Assembly: GCA_041546305.1 (NCBI GenBank)
Contig: JBFEWO010000099.1
Span: 1-10,290, forward strand
Direction of reading: 5' to 3'
Length of the DNA: 10,290 bases
From: JBFEYJ01 sp041546305
GTDB taxonomy: Bacteria > Pseudomonadota > Gammaproteobacteria > Thiohalomonadales > Thiohalomonadaceae
Position numbers and translations under genes: made by a program
In this document: piece by piece, positions 1 through 5,662 of the stretch
Position numbering within the stretch: the stretch's first letter is position 1
Layout of the letters: every line of letters begins with the position of its first letter
Notes under the pieces: model-generated
What the model saw: the letters and a program-made list of their open reading frames with translations, nothing else
Told to the model about the DNA's origin: nothing
The model's database searches: none

Positions 1-251
1 AACATATTACGGGGCACCGCCTGGGTCAGGCTCTCGTCCCGCTCGCCATAACCGTCGGCAGGATCGACGGTGACTTTCAGTGCATCTCCTGTGCTCTTGC
101 CTTCCAGGGCATTTTCCAGGCCGGGGATGATATTTCCGTGACCCTGAAGATAGGCCAGCGGACCGCGACCCTCGGAGCTATCGATCACGGTGCCCTTGTC
201 GTCGGTCAGGGTGTAATCGATGGAGACAACTTTGTTGGCAGAAATTTGCAT
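1..251 (-). CDS. slyD: SlyD-like FKBP-type peptidyl-prolyl cis-trans isomerase (partial, N-terminal part)
   Basis: The first 83 residues are visible; the rest lies beyond the left edge. The protein begins MQISANKVVSIDYTLTDDKG and continues with segments typical of SlyD-like FKBPs: a PLAYLQGHGNIIPGLENAL stretch at about residues 31-49 (ligand pocket and start of the FKBP helix), then a D-P-A-D-G-Y-G-E-R segment at 63-71, followed by the beginning of the inserted flap (IF) domain. Family members are cytoplasmic prolyl isomerases and chaperones; E. coli SlyD also delivers nickel to hydrogenase through a His-rich tail that cannot be seen here. The ATG is supported by AGGA six bases upstream, and a candidate promoter lies at 285-313. 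The gene follows apbE in the same direction with an 89-bp gap, so it is probably a separate unit. Whether it is SlyD itself or an FkpB/SlyD-like paralogue needs the missing C-terminus. Confidence 0.87.
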   Translation of the reverse strand, partial: MQISANKVVSIDYTLTDDKGTVIDSSEGRGPLAYLQGHGNIIPGLENALEGKSTGDALKVTVDPADGYGERDESLTQAVPRNM

Positions 252-284
252 GATAAATCCTTGATATACGTAAAATACGCGCCC

Positions 285-313
285 AGTGTAGCGGTTCAGA
301 TAGAGAAATCCAA
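285..313 (-). promoter_or_regulatory. candidate sigma70 promoter of the slyD-like gene
   Basis: On the minus strand TTGGAT (308-313) is separated by 17 bases from TACACT (285-290), about 35 bases before the ATG at 251. The -10 matches four of six consensus bases and the -35 three of six. Spacing and position are good but the hexamers are weak. Confidence 0.4.
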
Positions 314-340
314 ACAGAATTCACCGTAAACTCACTGGTG

Positions 341-1234
341 TTATTCGATGATCCAGAATGGCACCTCTTGTGCCTCGAGGAATTGCCGGGCGTCAGCTCC
401 CTGCAGCATGGCGAAGGTCGCCAGCATTCCCGCTTCCAGACAGGTGCCAGCGATCACGGTGACCGAGCGCGGCGCATTCTTAATCGGGTAGCCGGTACGC
501 GGATTGAGGATGTGTCCATAGCGTTTGCCCTGATGCAGCAGAAAGCGCCGGGCATCGCCACTTGTGGCAATGCCGCCGTGAGCGACCGTGATTTGTCCTG
601 CCTGACGGACACCGGTGGCGGCCGGATCGTCGATCGCGATGTGCCACGGCTGGCCGTTGCTGAGGGGCTTGTTGACATAGAGATCGCCGCCGAAATTGAG
701 CACGAAGGATGCCTCCGTGGTCTGACTGAGCCATTGCGCCGCCTTGTCTACAGCATACTCCTTGCCGATGCCTCCCAGGTCGATCTCCATCCCCGGCGGC
801 AGGGTGAGGTGTGGTGGTTCCCACGTCACTTTGGACCAGCCGATATGCTTGAGACATTCACGTACCTGATTCTTGTCGGGCGGTGTCGCACCCGGCTGAA
901 AGGACCAGATACGCCGTAGCACACCGGCGGTGATGTCGAACAGGCCGTCACTGAGCTGAAAGCACTGGTCGGCATAGTTGAGAAGCAGGGTGGTCTCTTC
1001 ATCCACCTCCAGGGGTTGTCCATCACTGTGGTTGATATGGTGGATGAGATTGTCCTGGCGGTAGCGGCTGAATTTTTTTTCGATACGCCAGGTTTCCTCG
1101 GCAACCTGCTGCAGGAGGTGCTGCGCTTGCGCCCGGTCCTTCAGCTCCAGCAACACTTCACAGGGGCTGGCCATGGCGCTAAAGCGCCCTGTCCAGTAGC
1201 TGCCACAGGGACTCTGATCGAGGGTGAGGTTCAT
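341..1234 (-). CDS. apbE: ApbE-family FAD:protein FMN transferase, divergent subgroup
   Basis: 297 residues. ApbE enzymes cut FAD and attach FMN by a phosphoester bond to a Ser/Thr of a target protein, using Mg2+. Family landmarks are clear: FSAMASPCEV at 18-27 (the MGTxxxV region), FSRYRQDNLIHHIN at 55-68, GLFDITAGVL at 97-106, IDLGGIGKEYAVDKAA at 151-166, NFGGDL at 180-185, and GGIATSGDARRF followed by GKRYGHILNPRTGYPI at 220-251. Two things are unusual. The usual metal-site D-A-L-x-T reads G-M-L-A-T at 269-273, so the Asp is Gly while the Thr remains. Also, no signal peptide or lipobox precedes the domain, although most ApbE proteins are periplasmic. The ATG at 1234 was chosen because an upstream extension would run into the DUF3570 gene and adds no domain. 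No good Shine-Dalgarno is seen, but a strong hairpin lies just upstream. It is the last gene of the thioredoxin-DUF4266-DUF3570-apbE operon; its likely target is the DUF3570 protein. Confidence 0.9.
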   Translation of the reverse strand: MNLTLDQSPCGSYWTGRFSAMASPCEVLLELKDRAQAQHLLQQVAEETWRIEKKFSRYRQDNLIHHINHSDGQPLEVDEETTLLLNYADQCFQLSDGLFDITAGVLRRIWSFQPGATPPDKNQVRECLKHIGWSKVTWEPPHLTLPPGMEIDLGGIGKEYAVDKAAQWLSQTTEASFVLNFGGDLYVNKPLSNGQPWHIAIDDPAATGVRQAGQITVAHGGIATSGDARRFLLHQGKRYGHILNPRTGYPIKNAPRSVTVIAGTCLEAGMLATFAMLQGADARQFLEAQEVPFWIIE

Positions 1235-1246
1235 GAGTGTACAAGT

Positions 1247-1267
1247 GGTGGGGCACCAGGCCCCACC
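1247..1267 (-). promoter_or_regulatory. strong intercistronic hairpin between the DUF3570 gene and apbE
   Basis: GGTGGGGC (1247-1254) and GCCCCACC (1260-1267) are perfect inverted 8-mers with a 5-base loop. On the mRNA the hairpin ends 12 bases before the apbE ATG. No U-tract follows on the minus strand, so it does not look like an intrinsic terminator. Possible roles are an mRNA stability or processing boundary, or control of apbE translation. Its function is inferred only. Confidence 0.6.
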
Positions 1268-1277
1268 TTGATATCGT

Positions 1278-2567
1278 TTAGAAAACAGTACGATACCCGA
1301 TTTGTACGATGGTGGCATCCAGGGTGGGATACAGATCGTAGTTGCGTTGTATGCCAATGGCGTCAGCCGGGTGACTTTCACCCGTTTGCGTCATCTTTTC
1401 CACCAGGATACTGAATTCGCCATCCTGCAACGGCATGCCGAATTTCAAACCGACAGTGTTGCTGGTCATCTCACCCAGGCGCAGGTCCGCACTGGCAAAC
1501 TCGGGTAGTGGCATATTGTCAACCAGGCTGTGGCGATAGAAATCCGCGGCCGTTTGCTGGTATTGGCGATAGTGCGGTTGCAAATAACGACCGCCTGCCA
1601 GTTCATAGCGGTATTTCAGATCCATGGTGTGGGAGCGAATTCCCCAATCGTCCTGGAAGTAGCGGTAGCTGAAGTAGATTACATCCTCCGTCAGCTGGTG
1701 CTGCAGTTTCCAGTAGAGGCTGTCACTGTTGCGCGTATCCGGCCGTTTCTCGTAGCGGTACAGGTAGGTATTAGCAGGAGCCGTAGGCGAAGGGTCCGGT
1801 ACCGTTTCACCGGTTAACGGGTCGATGACACTTAGAATCTTGTAGGGCTCGGTCAGGTAACCGCTACTGGTGGTATGGCTGTAGTTGAGCTGGGTGAGGG
1901 TGCTGCGGTTGAGTATCTGCGTCACCCCAAACAACACATCCACAGCGGTTTTCTGATTATCGTCCTCAAGCTCGCCGGTGGCAGGTGCATTGATTAGTTG
2001 CAGGCCGACCGGTGCACCCCCTTCTGGCTTGACGACATCCAGGGTCAATCCCACTCCGGCAGTGAGGGTGGTCATCCGGTTGTTATAGTCCTTGCTCAGG
2101 GTGTCGGACACGCTGAGAGAGAGGTAATCCCGCTCGGCGGAGAAATTGCCACTCATGGCATTACGCACCAAACGGCTCAGCTCGTGCTCCCAATCGAGAC
2201 CAACGGCAATACGCACATCGGTCAGATCACGCATAGGCGTTTCGCCTGCCGGGGTGGTGTAGGTGCTTTGTCCGGAGGGTGAGGTGAAGGTTTGCGGCGT
2301 ATTGGTGGGTGTTGCCCCATTAGGTGAGGCACCGGTCAGCGAGTCATAGATCGCCCGGAAGGTCAGTTTGTCGCCAGCCTCGGTGGTCTTGCTGGCGGAA
2401 ATGGCCGGTGCGATCACCGTGACGCGATCGGCTTCGCTGTAGTAGAGCAAGCCCCCTTTGACGTCCCAGCCGTCGCTGCTCTGCGCGGCCTGCAGGGGAT
2501 GAGACAGTACGGTGCAGGTGGCCGCTGCCAGTGCGGCGCGGACCGATGATTTGTTATTCAGTTGCAT
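1278..2567 (-). CDS. DUF3570 family predicted outer-membrane beta-barrel with an ApbE flavinylation motif
   Basis: 429 residues. Residues 1-28 look like a Sec signal peptide, with likely cleavage after PLQA. The rest is rich in alternating aromatic/polar strands and ends IVQIGYRTVF, with a C-terminal Phe as expected of a BAM substrate, so an outer-membrane barrel is predicted. Conserved-looking DUF3570 segments include ERDYLSLSVSDTLSKDYNNR at 145-164, YSHTTSSGYLTEPYK at 229-243 and SHTMDLKYRYEL at 312-323. D-S-L-T-G-A-S at 75-81 fits the D-x-x-(S/T)-G-A-(S/T) signature of proteins that carry covalent FMN, which makes Ser81 the predicted attachment residue. A near match, D-P-L-T-G-E-T (249-255), lacks the conserved Ala. 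The start overlaps the DUF4266 stop by 10 bp, and GGAGG (2574-2578) lies six bases upstream inside that gene, so translation is probably coupled. The family has no function that I know to be established; a role in envelope electron transfer is inferred. Confidence 0.85.
   Translation of the reverse strand: MQLNNKSSVRAALAAATCTVLSHPLQAAQSSDGWDVKGGLLYYSEADRVTVIAPAISASKTTEAGDKLTFRAIYDSLTGASPNGATPTNTPQTFTSPSGQSTYTTPAGETPMRDLTDVRIAVGLDWEHELSRLVRNAMSGNFSAERDYLSLSVSDTLSKDYNNRMTTLTAGVGLTLDVVKPEGGAPVGLQLINAPATGELEDDNQKTAVDVLFGVTQILNRSTLTQLNYSHTTSSGYLTEPYKILSVIDPLTGETVPDPSPTAPANTYLYRYEKRPDTRNSDSLYWKLQHQLTEDVIYFSYRYFQDDWGIRSHTMDLKYRYELAGGRYLQPHYRQYQQTAADFYRHSLVDNMPLPEFASADLRLGEMTSNTVGLKFGMPLQDGEFSILVEKMTQTGESHPADAIGIQRNYDLYPTLDATIVQIGYRTVF
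2325..2345 (-). other. codons for predicted FMN-attachment motif D-S-L-T-G-A-S in the DUF3570 protein
   Basis: Reading the minus strand, GAC TCG CTG ACC GGT GCC TCA encodes residues 75-81. The pattern matches the flavinylation site of NqrC/RnfG-type ApbE substrates, in which FMN is linked to the final Ser/Thr. That the motif is actually used is inferred from the linked apbE gene. Confidence 0.6.
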
Positions 2568-2773
2568 CCGCAGCCTCCTCCACCAACACCTTGCCCACCA
2601 AAGGAGGCCTCTTTGCTGAAATAGATATGTTCATCCAGAGTGTTTTCGATCGGATCCGGAACCAGCTGCATTTTTTCCTGTGCCAGAAGATCCCGATCCC
2701 AGGGTTTGACCGCTTCGATGCTGCAGCCTGCCAATGGCAGCATGAGCAAGAGAAATAGAGACTTTGTTGTCAT
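2558..2773 (-). CDS. DUF4266 family small lipoprotein with Gly/Cys-rich tail
   Basis: 71 residues. A short hydrophobic signal ends in the lipobox L-A-G-C, making Cys17 the predicted lipidated residue; the mature protein would have about 55 residues. Residue 18 is Ser, which does not suggest Lol avoidance, so outer-membrane sorting is likely. Recognisable DUF4266 features are VKPWDR at 22-27, a middle segment with LDEHIYFSKEA at 46-56, and the tail GGQGVGGGGCGCN at 59-71, with Cys68 and Cys70 in a C-x-C arrangement. The start has AGGA about eight bases upstream. The gene begins nine bases after the thioredoxin stop, and its end overlaps the DUF3570 start; the glycine codons GGA GGC of the tail also supply that gene's ribosome binding site. 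No function is established to my knowledge. The C-x-C could bind metal, form a disulphide handled by the neighbouring thioredoxin, or be modified; all three are inference. Confidence 0.85.
   Translation of the reverse strand: MTTKSLFLLLMLPLAGCSIEAVKPWDRDLLAQEKMQLVPDPIENTLDEHIYFSKEASFGGQGVGGGGCGCN
2574..2578 (-). promoter_or_regulatory. ribosome binding site of the DUF3570 gene inside DUF4266 codons
   Basis: GGAGG on the minus strand lies six bases before the ATG at 2567. It is formed by the GGA GGC glycine codons of the DUF4266 tail, so ribosomes finishing DUF4266 are well placed to restart. Confidence 0.75.
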
Positions 2774-2782
2774 TGTTATGTC

Positions 2783-3268
2783 CTATTTGCTTTCAAGGAG
2801 TTGAACGATTTTCTCTTCCAGCTCGGCCTTGTCTTTGTCACGAAAGCCGATATGCGAACTGTGAAGATTGCCGTTCCGATCGATCAGGTAGGAGCTGGGC
2901 ATACCCATGACGCCGTAACTCTCTGCGATGGTTCCTTCGGGATCGTAGGCAATAGTCACCCGGCTGGGTGTCTCGGTGAGGAACTCATTCGCACTGTCGC
3001 GCTCTTTGTCGAGATTGACAGCGATCACTTTCAGGCCGCGCTTACCGTACTTCTCCTGCAGTTCGTTCATCCATGGAAATGATGCACGGCAGGGGGGGCA
3101 CCAGGAGGCCCAGAAATCGAGATAAACGACCTTGCCATGTTGTTCGGAAAGAACCAGCGAACCGTTATCAGTGGGCAGGGTGAAGTCGGTTGCCACTTTC
3201 TGTGCCATGGCGAAGGGAGAGGTGAAGAGTGACAGTGCGAAAACGAGAGAGAAAATACGTTCTTTCAT
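2783..3268 (-). CDS. exported TlpA/ResA-like thioredoxin-fold protein
   Basis: 161 residues. The N-terminal MKERIFSLVFALSLFTSPFAMA is a typical Sec signal peptide, with cleavage expected after Ala22, so the mature protein is about 139 residues in the periplasm. It has the AhpC/TSA-TlpA layout: DFTLPTDNG at 28-36, VVYLDFWASWCPPC at 47-60 with active-site Cys57 and Cys60, VIAVNLDKE at 81-89, the cis-proline loop GMPSSYLID at 122-130 (Pro124), and GFRDK at 141-145. The WCPPC form is common in cytochrome-maturation and ResA-like reductants, but no cytochrome gene is present here, which argues for a dedicated partner such as the Cys tail of DUF4266 (inference). It is the first gene of the four-gene operon, nine bases before DUF4266, and has an upstream promoter with a response-regulator-like direct repeat. 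A catalytic thiol-disulphide role is likely; the direction (reductant or oxidant) is not known. Confidence 0.92.
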   Translation of the reverse strand: MKERIFSLVFALSLFTSPFAMAQKVATDFTLPTDNGSLVLSEQHGKVVYLDFWASWCPPCRASFPWMNELQEKYGKRGLKVIAVNLDKERDSANEFLTETPSRVTIAYDPEGTIAESYGVMGMPSSYLIDRNGNLHSSHIGFRDKDKAELEEKIVQLLESK

Positions 3269-3294
3269 TGTGGTTATTCCACTATTTTTATAAG

Positions 3295-3323
3295 ACGATA
3301 GCAGGTTAAAAGAAGACTCTTAA
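3295..3323 (-). promoter_or_regulatory. candidate extended -10 promoter of the thioredoxin-DUF4266-DUF3570-apbE operon
   Basis: On the minus strand TTAAGA (3318-3323) lies 17 bases from TATCGT (3295-3300), which is preceded by TG at -1/-2 of the extended element (TGC-TATCGT). The -35 and -10 each match four of six consensus bases. The start point would be near 3286-3289, giving a leader of about 20 bases. The weak hexamers suit a promoter that needs an activator. Confidence 0.5.
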
Positions 3324-3335
3324 GAGAGTCTTAAT
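3319..3335. promoter_or_regulatory. PmrA/QseB-like direct-repeat operator overlapping the -35 element
   Basis: The plus strand reads CTTAAG-AGAGT-CTTAAT; read in operon direction it is ATTAAG-N5-CTTAAG. This fits HTTAAD-N5-HTTAAD, the box described for PmrA (BasR) and similar OmpR-family response regulators, with 11-bp spacing between half-sites. The promoter-proximal half-site overlaps the predicted -35, the usual place for an activator of this family. The segment also folds as an 8-bp inverted repeat (AAGACTCT / AGAGTCTT, 3313-3320 and 3325-3332), so a symmetric repressor site is an alternative. Confidence 0.45.
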
Positions 3336-3369
3336 GGGTGGAAAAAGGGTTTTTTCTCGGCATGACAGG

Positions 3370-3386
3370 GCGCACATTTTGTGCGC
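3370..3386. terminator. hairpin downstream of the M23 peptidase gene, possible weak terminator
   Basis: GCGCACA and TGTGCGC form a perfect 7-bp stem with a 3-base loop, 22 bases past the peptidase stop on the minus strand. No U-run follows directly, so it may be an mRNA 3'-end stabiliser or a poor terminator rather than an intrinsic one. Confidence 0.4.
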
Positions 3387-3407
3387 AACGATATGCAATA
3401 GAAATGC

Positions 3408-4274
3408 TTAATCGGACTTGTGATTCGGGGCGTCAAGTGCGGCCATGGTTTCATGGCTGAGGAATAGTGCCGGATCGACACGGGTATTGTTAAGGCTCAC
3501 ACTCCAGTGCAGGTGCGGGCCGGTGACCCGTCCGGTCATACCCACCTTACCGAGAATTTCTCCCTGGCGAATATCCTGTCCAGTTTTTACCGCAATGCTG
3601 TCCAGATGGCAGTACATGCTGACCAATCCTTCACCATGATCGATAAACACGGTGTTACCGTTGAAAAAATAATTACCGGTTTCGATCACCTTGCCGTCAG
3701 CGGGGGCTGATACGTCGGTTCCGGTGGCTGCCGCGATGTCGAGGCCGCTGTGGGGACGGCGTGGCTGACCGTTAAAGAAACGACGTTTACCAAAGGTGCC
3801 GCTGAGGCGACCGTTGACCGGGAGTCGGAAATCCAATTGGGCGCTACGCTGCTCGTCCCAGCTGGCAAAGGCTTTTTTACTGCGCGCCTGCTCGCCGCGG
3901 ATACGATCCAGATCCTTGGCATAAGGATTGACCATGCGCTTGTTCTTGAGAGTGATGTGTTGCTCTTCGTATTTCTTGTCGACAACGGTGAAGTATATGG
4001 TTTGAGTCTGTCCACCATTGGCGACCACGCGCAGTAGGTGTTTTCCCGGCTCTGTCGTTAACGGCAGACCGACCAGGGCGACCCAGCTATCATCCAGGTG
4101 CTTGACCATAACTTTACCGTTGCGGTACCACGCTTCGGGTTTGTCATTGGATTGACCCAGAGGAACGATGGCGATCCCGCCGGGTACGGCCGCTTCGCGC
4201 GGAAGCGCCCCGGCATGCACCAGCGAGGTGAGGGAGAACAGGGCGGCCAGGATGAAAACATTAAGAAATTTCAT
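3408..4274 (-). CDS. exported M23-family zinc metallopeptidase (LytM/murein hydrolase type)
   Basis: 288 residues. A Sec signal peptide covers residues 1-21, with cleavage expected after VHA. An N-terminal beta-rich region (about 25-100), a linker (105-150) and an M23 domain (about 155-272) follow. The zinc-site motifs are intact: H-S-G-L-D at 175-179 (H-x3-D), Y-C-H-L-D at 221-225, and G-P-H-L-H-W at 252-257 (HxH). The fold normally cuts peptide cross-links of murein; with all catalytic residues kept this is probably an active endopeptidase, not a degenerate NlpD/EnvC-type activator. The ATG at 4274 was chosen because the signal peptide begins there and GAGGA stands eight bases upstream; an in-frame extension would only overlap xseA in another frame. 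The gene overlaps the end of xseA by 14 bp and is probably co-transcribed with it, although the two functions are unrelated. The exact substrate is not readable from sequence. Confidence 0.92.
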   Translation of the reverse strand: MKFLNVFILAALFSLTSLVHAGALPREAAVPGGIAIVPLGQSNDKPEAWYRNGKVMVKHLDDSWVALVGLPLTTEPGKHLLRVVANGGQTQTIYFTVVDKKYEEQHITLKNKRMVNPYAKDLDRIRGEQARSKKAFASWDEQRSAQLDFRLPVNGRLSGTFGKRRFFNGQPRRPHSGLDIAAATGTDVSAPADGKVIETGNYFFNGNTVFIDHGEGLVSMYCHLDSIAVKTGQDIRQGEILGKVGMTGRVTGPHLHWSVSLNNTRVDPALFLSHETMAALDAPNHKSD

Positions 4275-5628
4275 TATCAATTTCCTCGACACGGCAGAGC
4301 AGCTGCCCCCGGTGCAGTCGTGCATGAATGAGTTCGCCTGAGGCAACCTCATTGCTGTTATGTAATACCTTATCGGTTTCGGCCGAAGTGACGATGGCAT
4401 ACCCGCGTCCCAAAGTCGCAAGTGGGCTGACAGTTTCCAGAGCATGGGCCTGCGACGCCAGTCTTTGTTGCAACTGTTTGATTTGCAGCTGCATGGCCTG
4501 ATGCAGACGGCGGCCCATCTCCTGATGGCTTTGTCGGAGTTGTTGCAGGCGCATTGTTGGACGGTGGCGCTCCAGGCGGGCTTGCAGCGTTTCCACCCGC
4601 GCAAATTTGTGTTTGCACAGATTGCGCCAGGCCTGGTTCAGGCGCATTTCCATCTCGTCCAATCGTTGAGCGTTCTCCTGCAGCCTTCGGCCAGGATGTT
4701 TGAGTCGCTTGCCCAGCCATTCCACCTGCTGTCGGCGTTGGCGTAACTGCTGACGCATGCGCTGTAGCAGTCTGCCCTCGAAGCCTTGCAGACGGCTCAA
4801 CCAGGTTTCGCGGTCGGGACTGAGCAACTCGGCGGCAGCAGAAGGGGTGGGGGCACGCACATCGGCGACAAAATCGGCGATGGTGAAGTCGATTTCGTGC
4901 CCCACCGCACTGACCACCGGCAGTGGGCTATCGTGGATTGCACGAGCTACCACCTCCTCGTTGAAGGCCCAGAGGTCCTCCAGCGAGCCGCCGCCGCGTC
5001 CGACGATCAGCACATCACACTCCTGGCGCTTGCCAGCCAGACGGATCGTTTCGGCAATCTCGCTGGCGGCCCCTTCGCCCTGCACGGCCACCGGGTAGAT
5101 CACTACGGGTATGGCTGGAAAACGCCGTTTGAGTACCGTGAGAATGTCGCGAATGGCTGCTCCGCTCGGAGAGGTGACCACGCCAATGCACCTCGGCAGA
5201 GTCGGCAGTGAACGCTTTCTTGCCTCATCGAACAAGCCCTCCTGGGCCAGTCGCTGCTTCAGCGCTTCAAAGGCGCGGCGCAGGGCACCGTCGCCGGCCT
5301 CCTCCAGGTGATCAACCACCAACTGAAAGTCACCACGAGGCTCGTACAGGCTGACCCGTACTCGTGCCAATACCTGAGTCCCGTCTTTTGGGGTAAAGCC
5401 AAGATTCATCGCGCGCATGCGGAACATGGCACAGCGTACCTGGGCAAATTCATCCTTGAGGGAAAAGTAGATATGACCCGAGCGTGGCCGGGTCAGGTTG
5501 GAGATCTCTCCTTCCAGCCATAACAGCGGGAAGTTGCCCTCCAGAATGGCGCGAGCCTCGCGATTAAGGCGTGAGACCGAGTAAACCTCGCGTTGTGGAT
5601 GGCTTGTTGGTTGTTCGACGGAGACCAT
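4261..5628 (-). CDS. xseA: exodeoxyribonuclease VII large subunit
   Basis: 455 residues, the usual XseA length. With several XseB small subunits it forms exonuclease VII, which degrades single-stranded DNA from both ends to oligonucleotides in the cytoplasm during mismatch repair and DNA clean-up. Seen here: an N-terminal OB-fold (about 15-110, with LWLEGEISN and SGHIYFSLKDE), a catalytic domain with VTSPSGAAIRDIL at 151-163, the glycine motif GRGGGSLEDLWAFNEE at 210-225, and the AVGHEIDFTIADFVAD plus RAPTPSAAAE signature at 241-267, then a long Gln/Arg/Leu-rich coiled coil (about 275-400) for XseB binding, and the end domain with ATLGRGYAIV. No xseB is in the window. No Shine-Dalgarno precedes the ATG, and a promoter appears to lie so close that the mRNA may be leaderless. 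The M23 gene overlaps its end. guaB lies nearby on the other strand, as in E. coli. Confidence 0.97.
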   Translation of the reverse strand: MVSVEQPTSHPQREVYSVSRLNREARAILEGNFPLLWLEGEISNLTRPRSGHIYFSLKDEFAQVRCAMFRMRAMNLGFTPKDGTQVLARVRVSLYEPRGDFQLVVDHLEEAGDGALRRAFEALKQRLAQEGLFDEARKRSLPTLPRCIGVVTSPSGAAIRDILTVLKRRFPAIPVVIYPVAVQGEGAASEIAETIRLAGKRQECDVLIVGRGGGSLEDLWAFNEEVVARAIHDSPLPVVSAVGHEIDFTIADFVADVRAPTPSAAAELLSPDRETWLSRLQGFEGRLLQRMRQQLRQRRQQVEWLGKRLKHPGRRLQENAQRLDEMEMRLNQAWRNLCKHKFARVETLQARLERHRPTMRLQQLRQSHQEMGRRLHQAMQLQIKQLQQRLASQAHALETVSPLATLGRGYAIVTSAETDKVLHNSNEVASGELIHARLHRGQLLCRVEEIDNEIS

Positions 5629-5634
5629 GAAATC

Positions 5635-5662
5635 AGTCTACCATGTTTGCGGCAGGTGTCAG
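5635..5662 (-). promoter_or_regulatory. candidate extended -10 promoter of xseA
   Basis: On the minus strand CTGACA (5657-5662, five of six matches) is followed after 16 bases by TAGACT (5635-5640, four of six), itself preceded by TGG, an extended -10. Only six bases separate the -10 from the ATG at 5628, so transcription should start at or next to the start codon. Confidence 0.5.

Noticed and set aside
338..919. Open frame on the plus strand opposite apbE
   Set aside because: Antisense to a gene with full ApbE motifs; no domain, no ribosome binding site.
1235..1381. N-terminal extension of ApbE to an ATG at 1381
   Set aside because: The extra 49 residues overlap the DUF3570 coding sequence, contain no signal peptide or ApbE motif, and look like translation of another frame.
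3370..3386. Intrinsic terminator separating the M23 peptidase gene from the thioredoxin operon
   Set aside because: The stem is perfect but no U-tract follows on the minus strand; kept only as a hairpin with a possible weak terminator role.
4275..4604. N-terminal extension of the M23 peptidase to 4604
   Set aside because: It lies inside xseA in another frame; a signal peptide and a GAGGA site place the true start at 4274.
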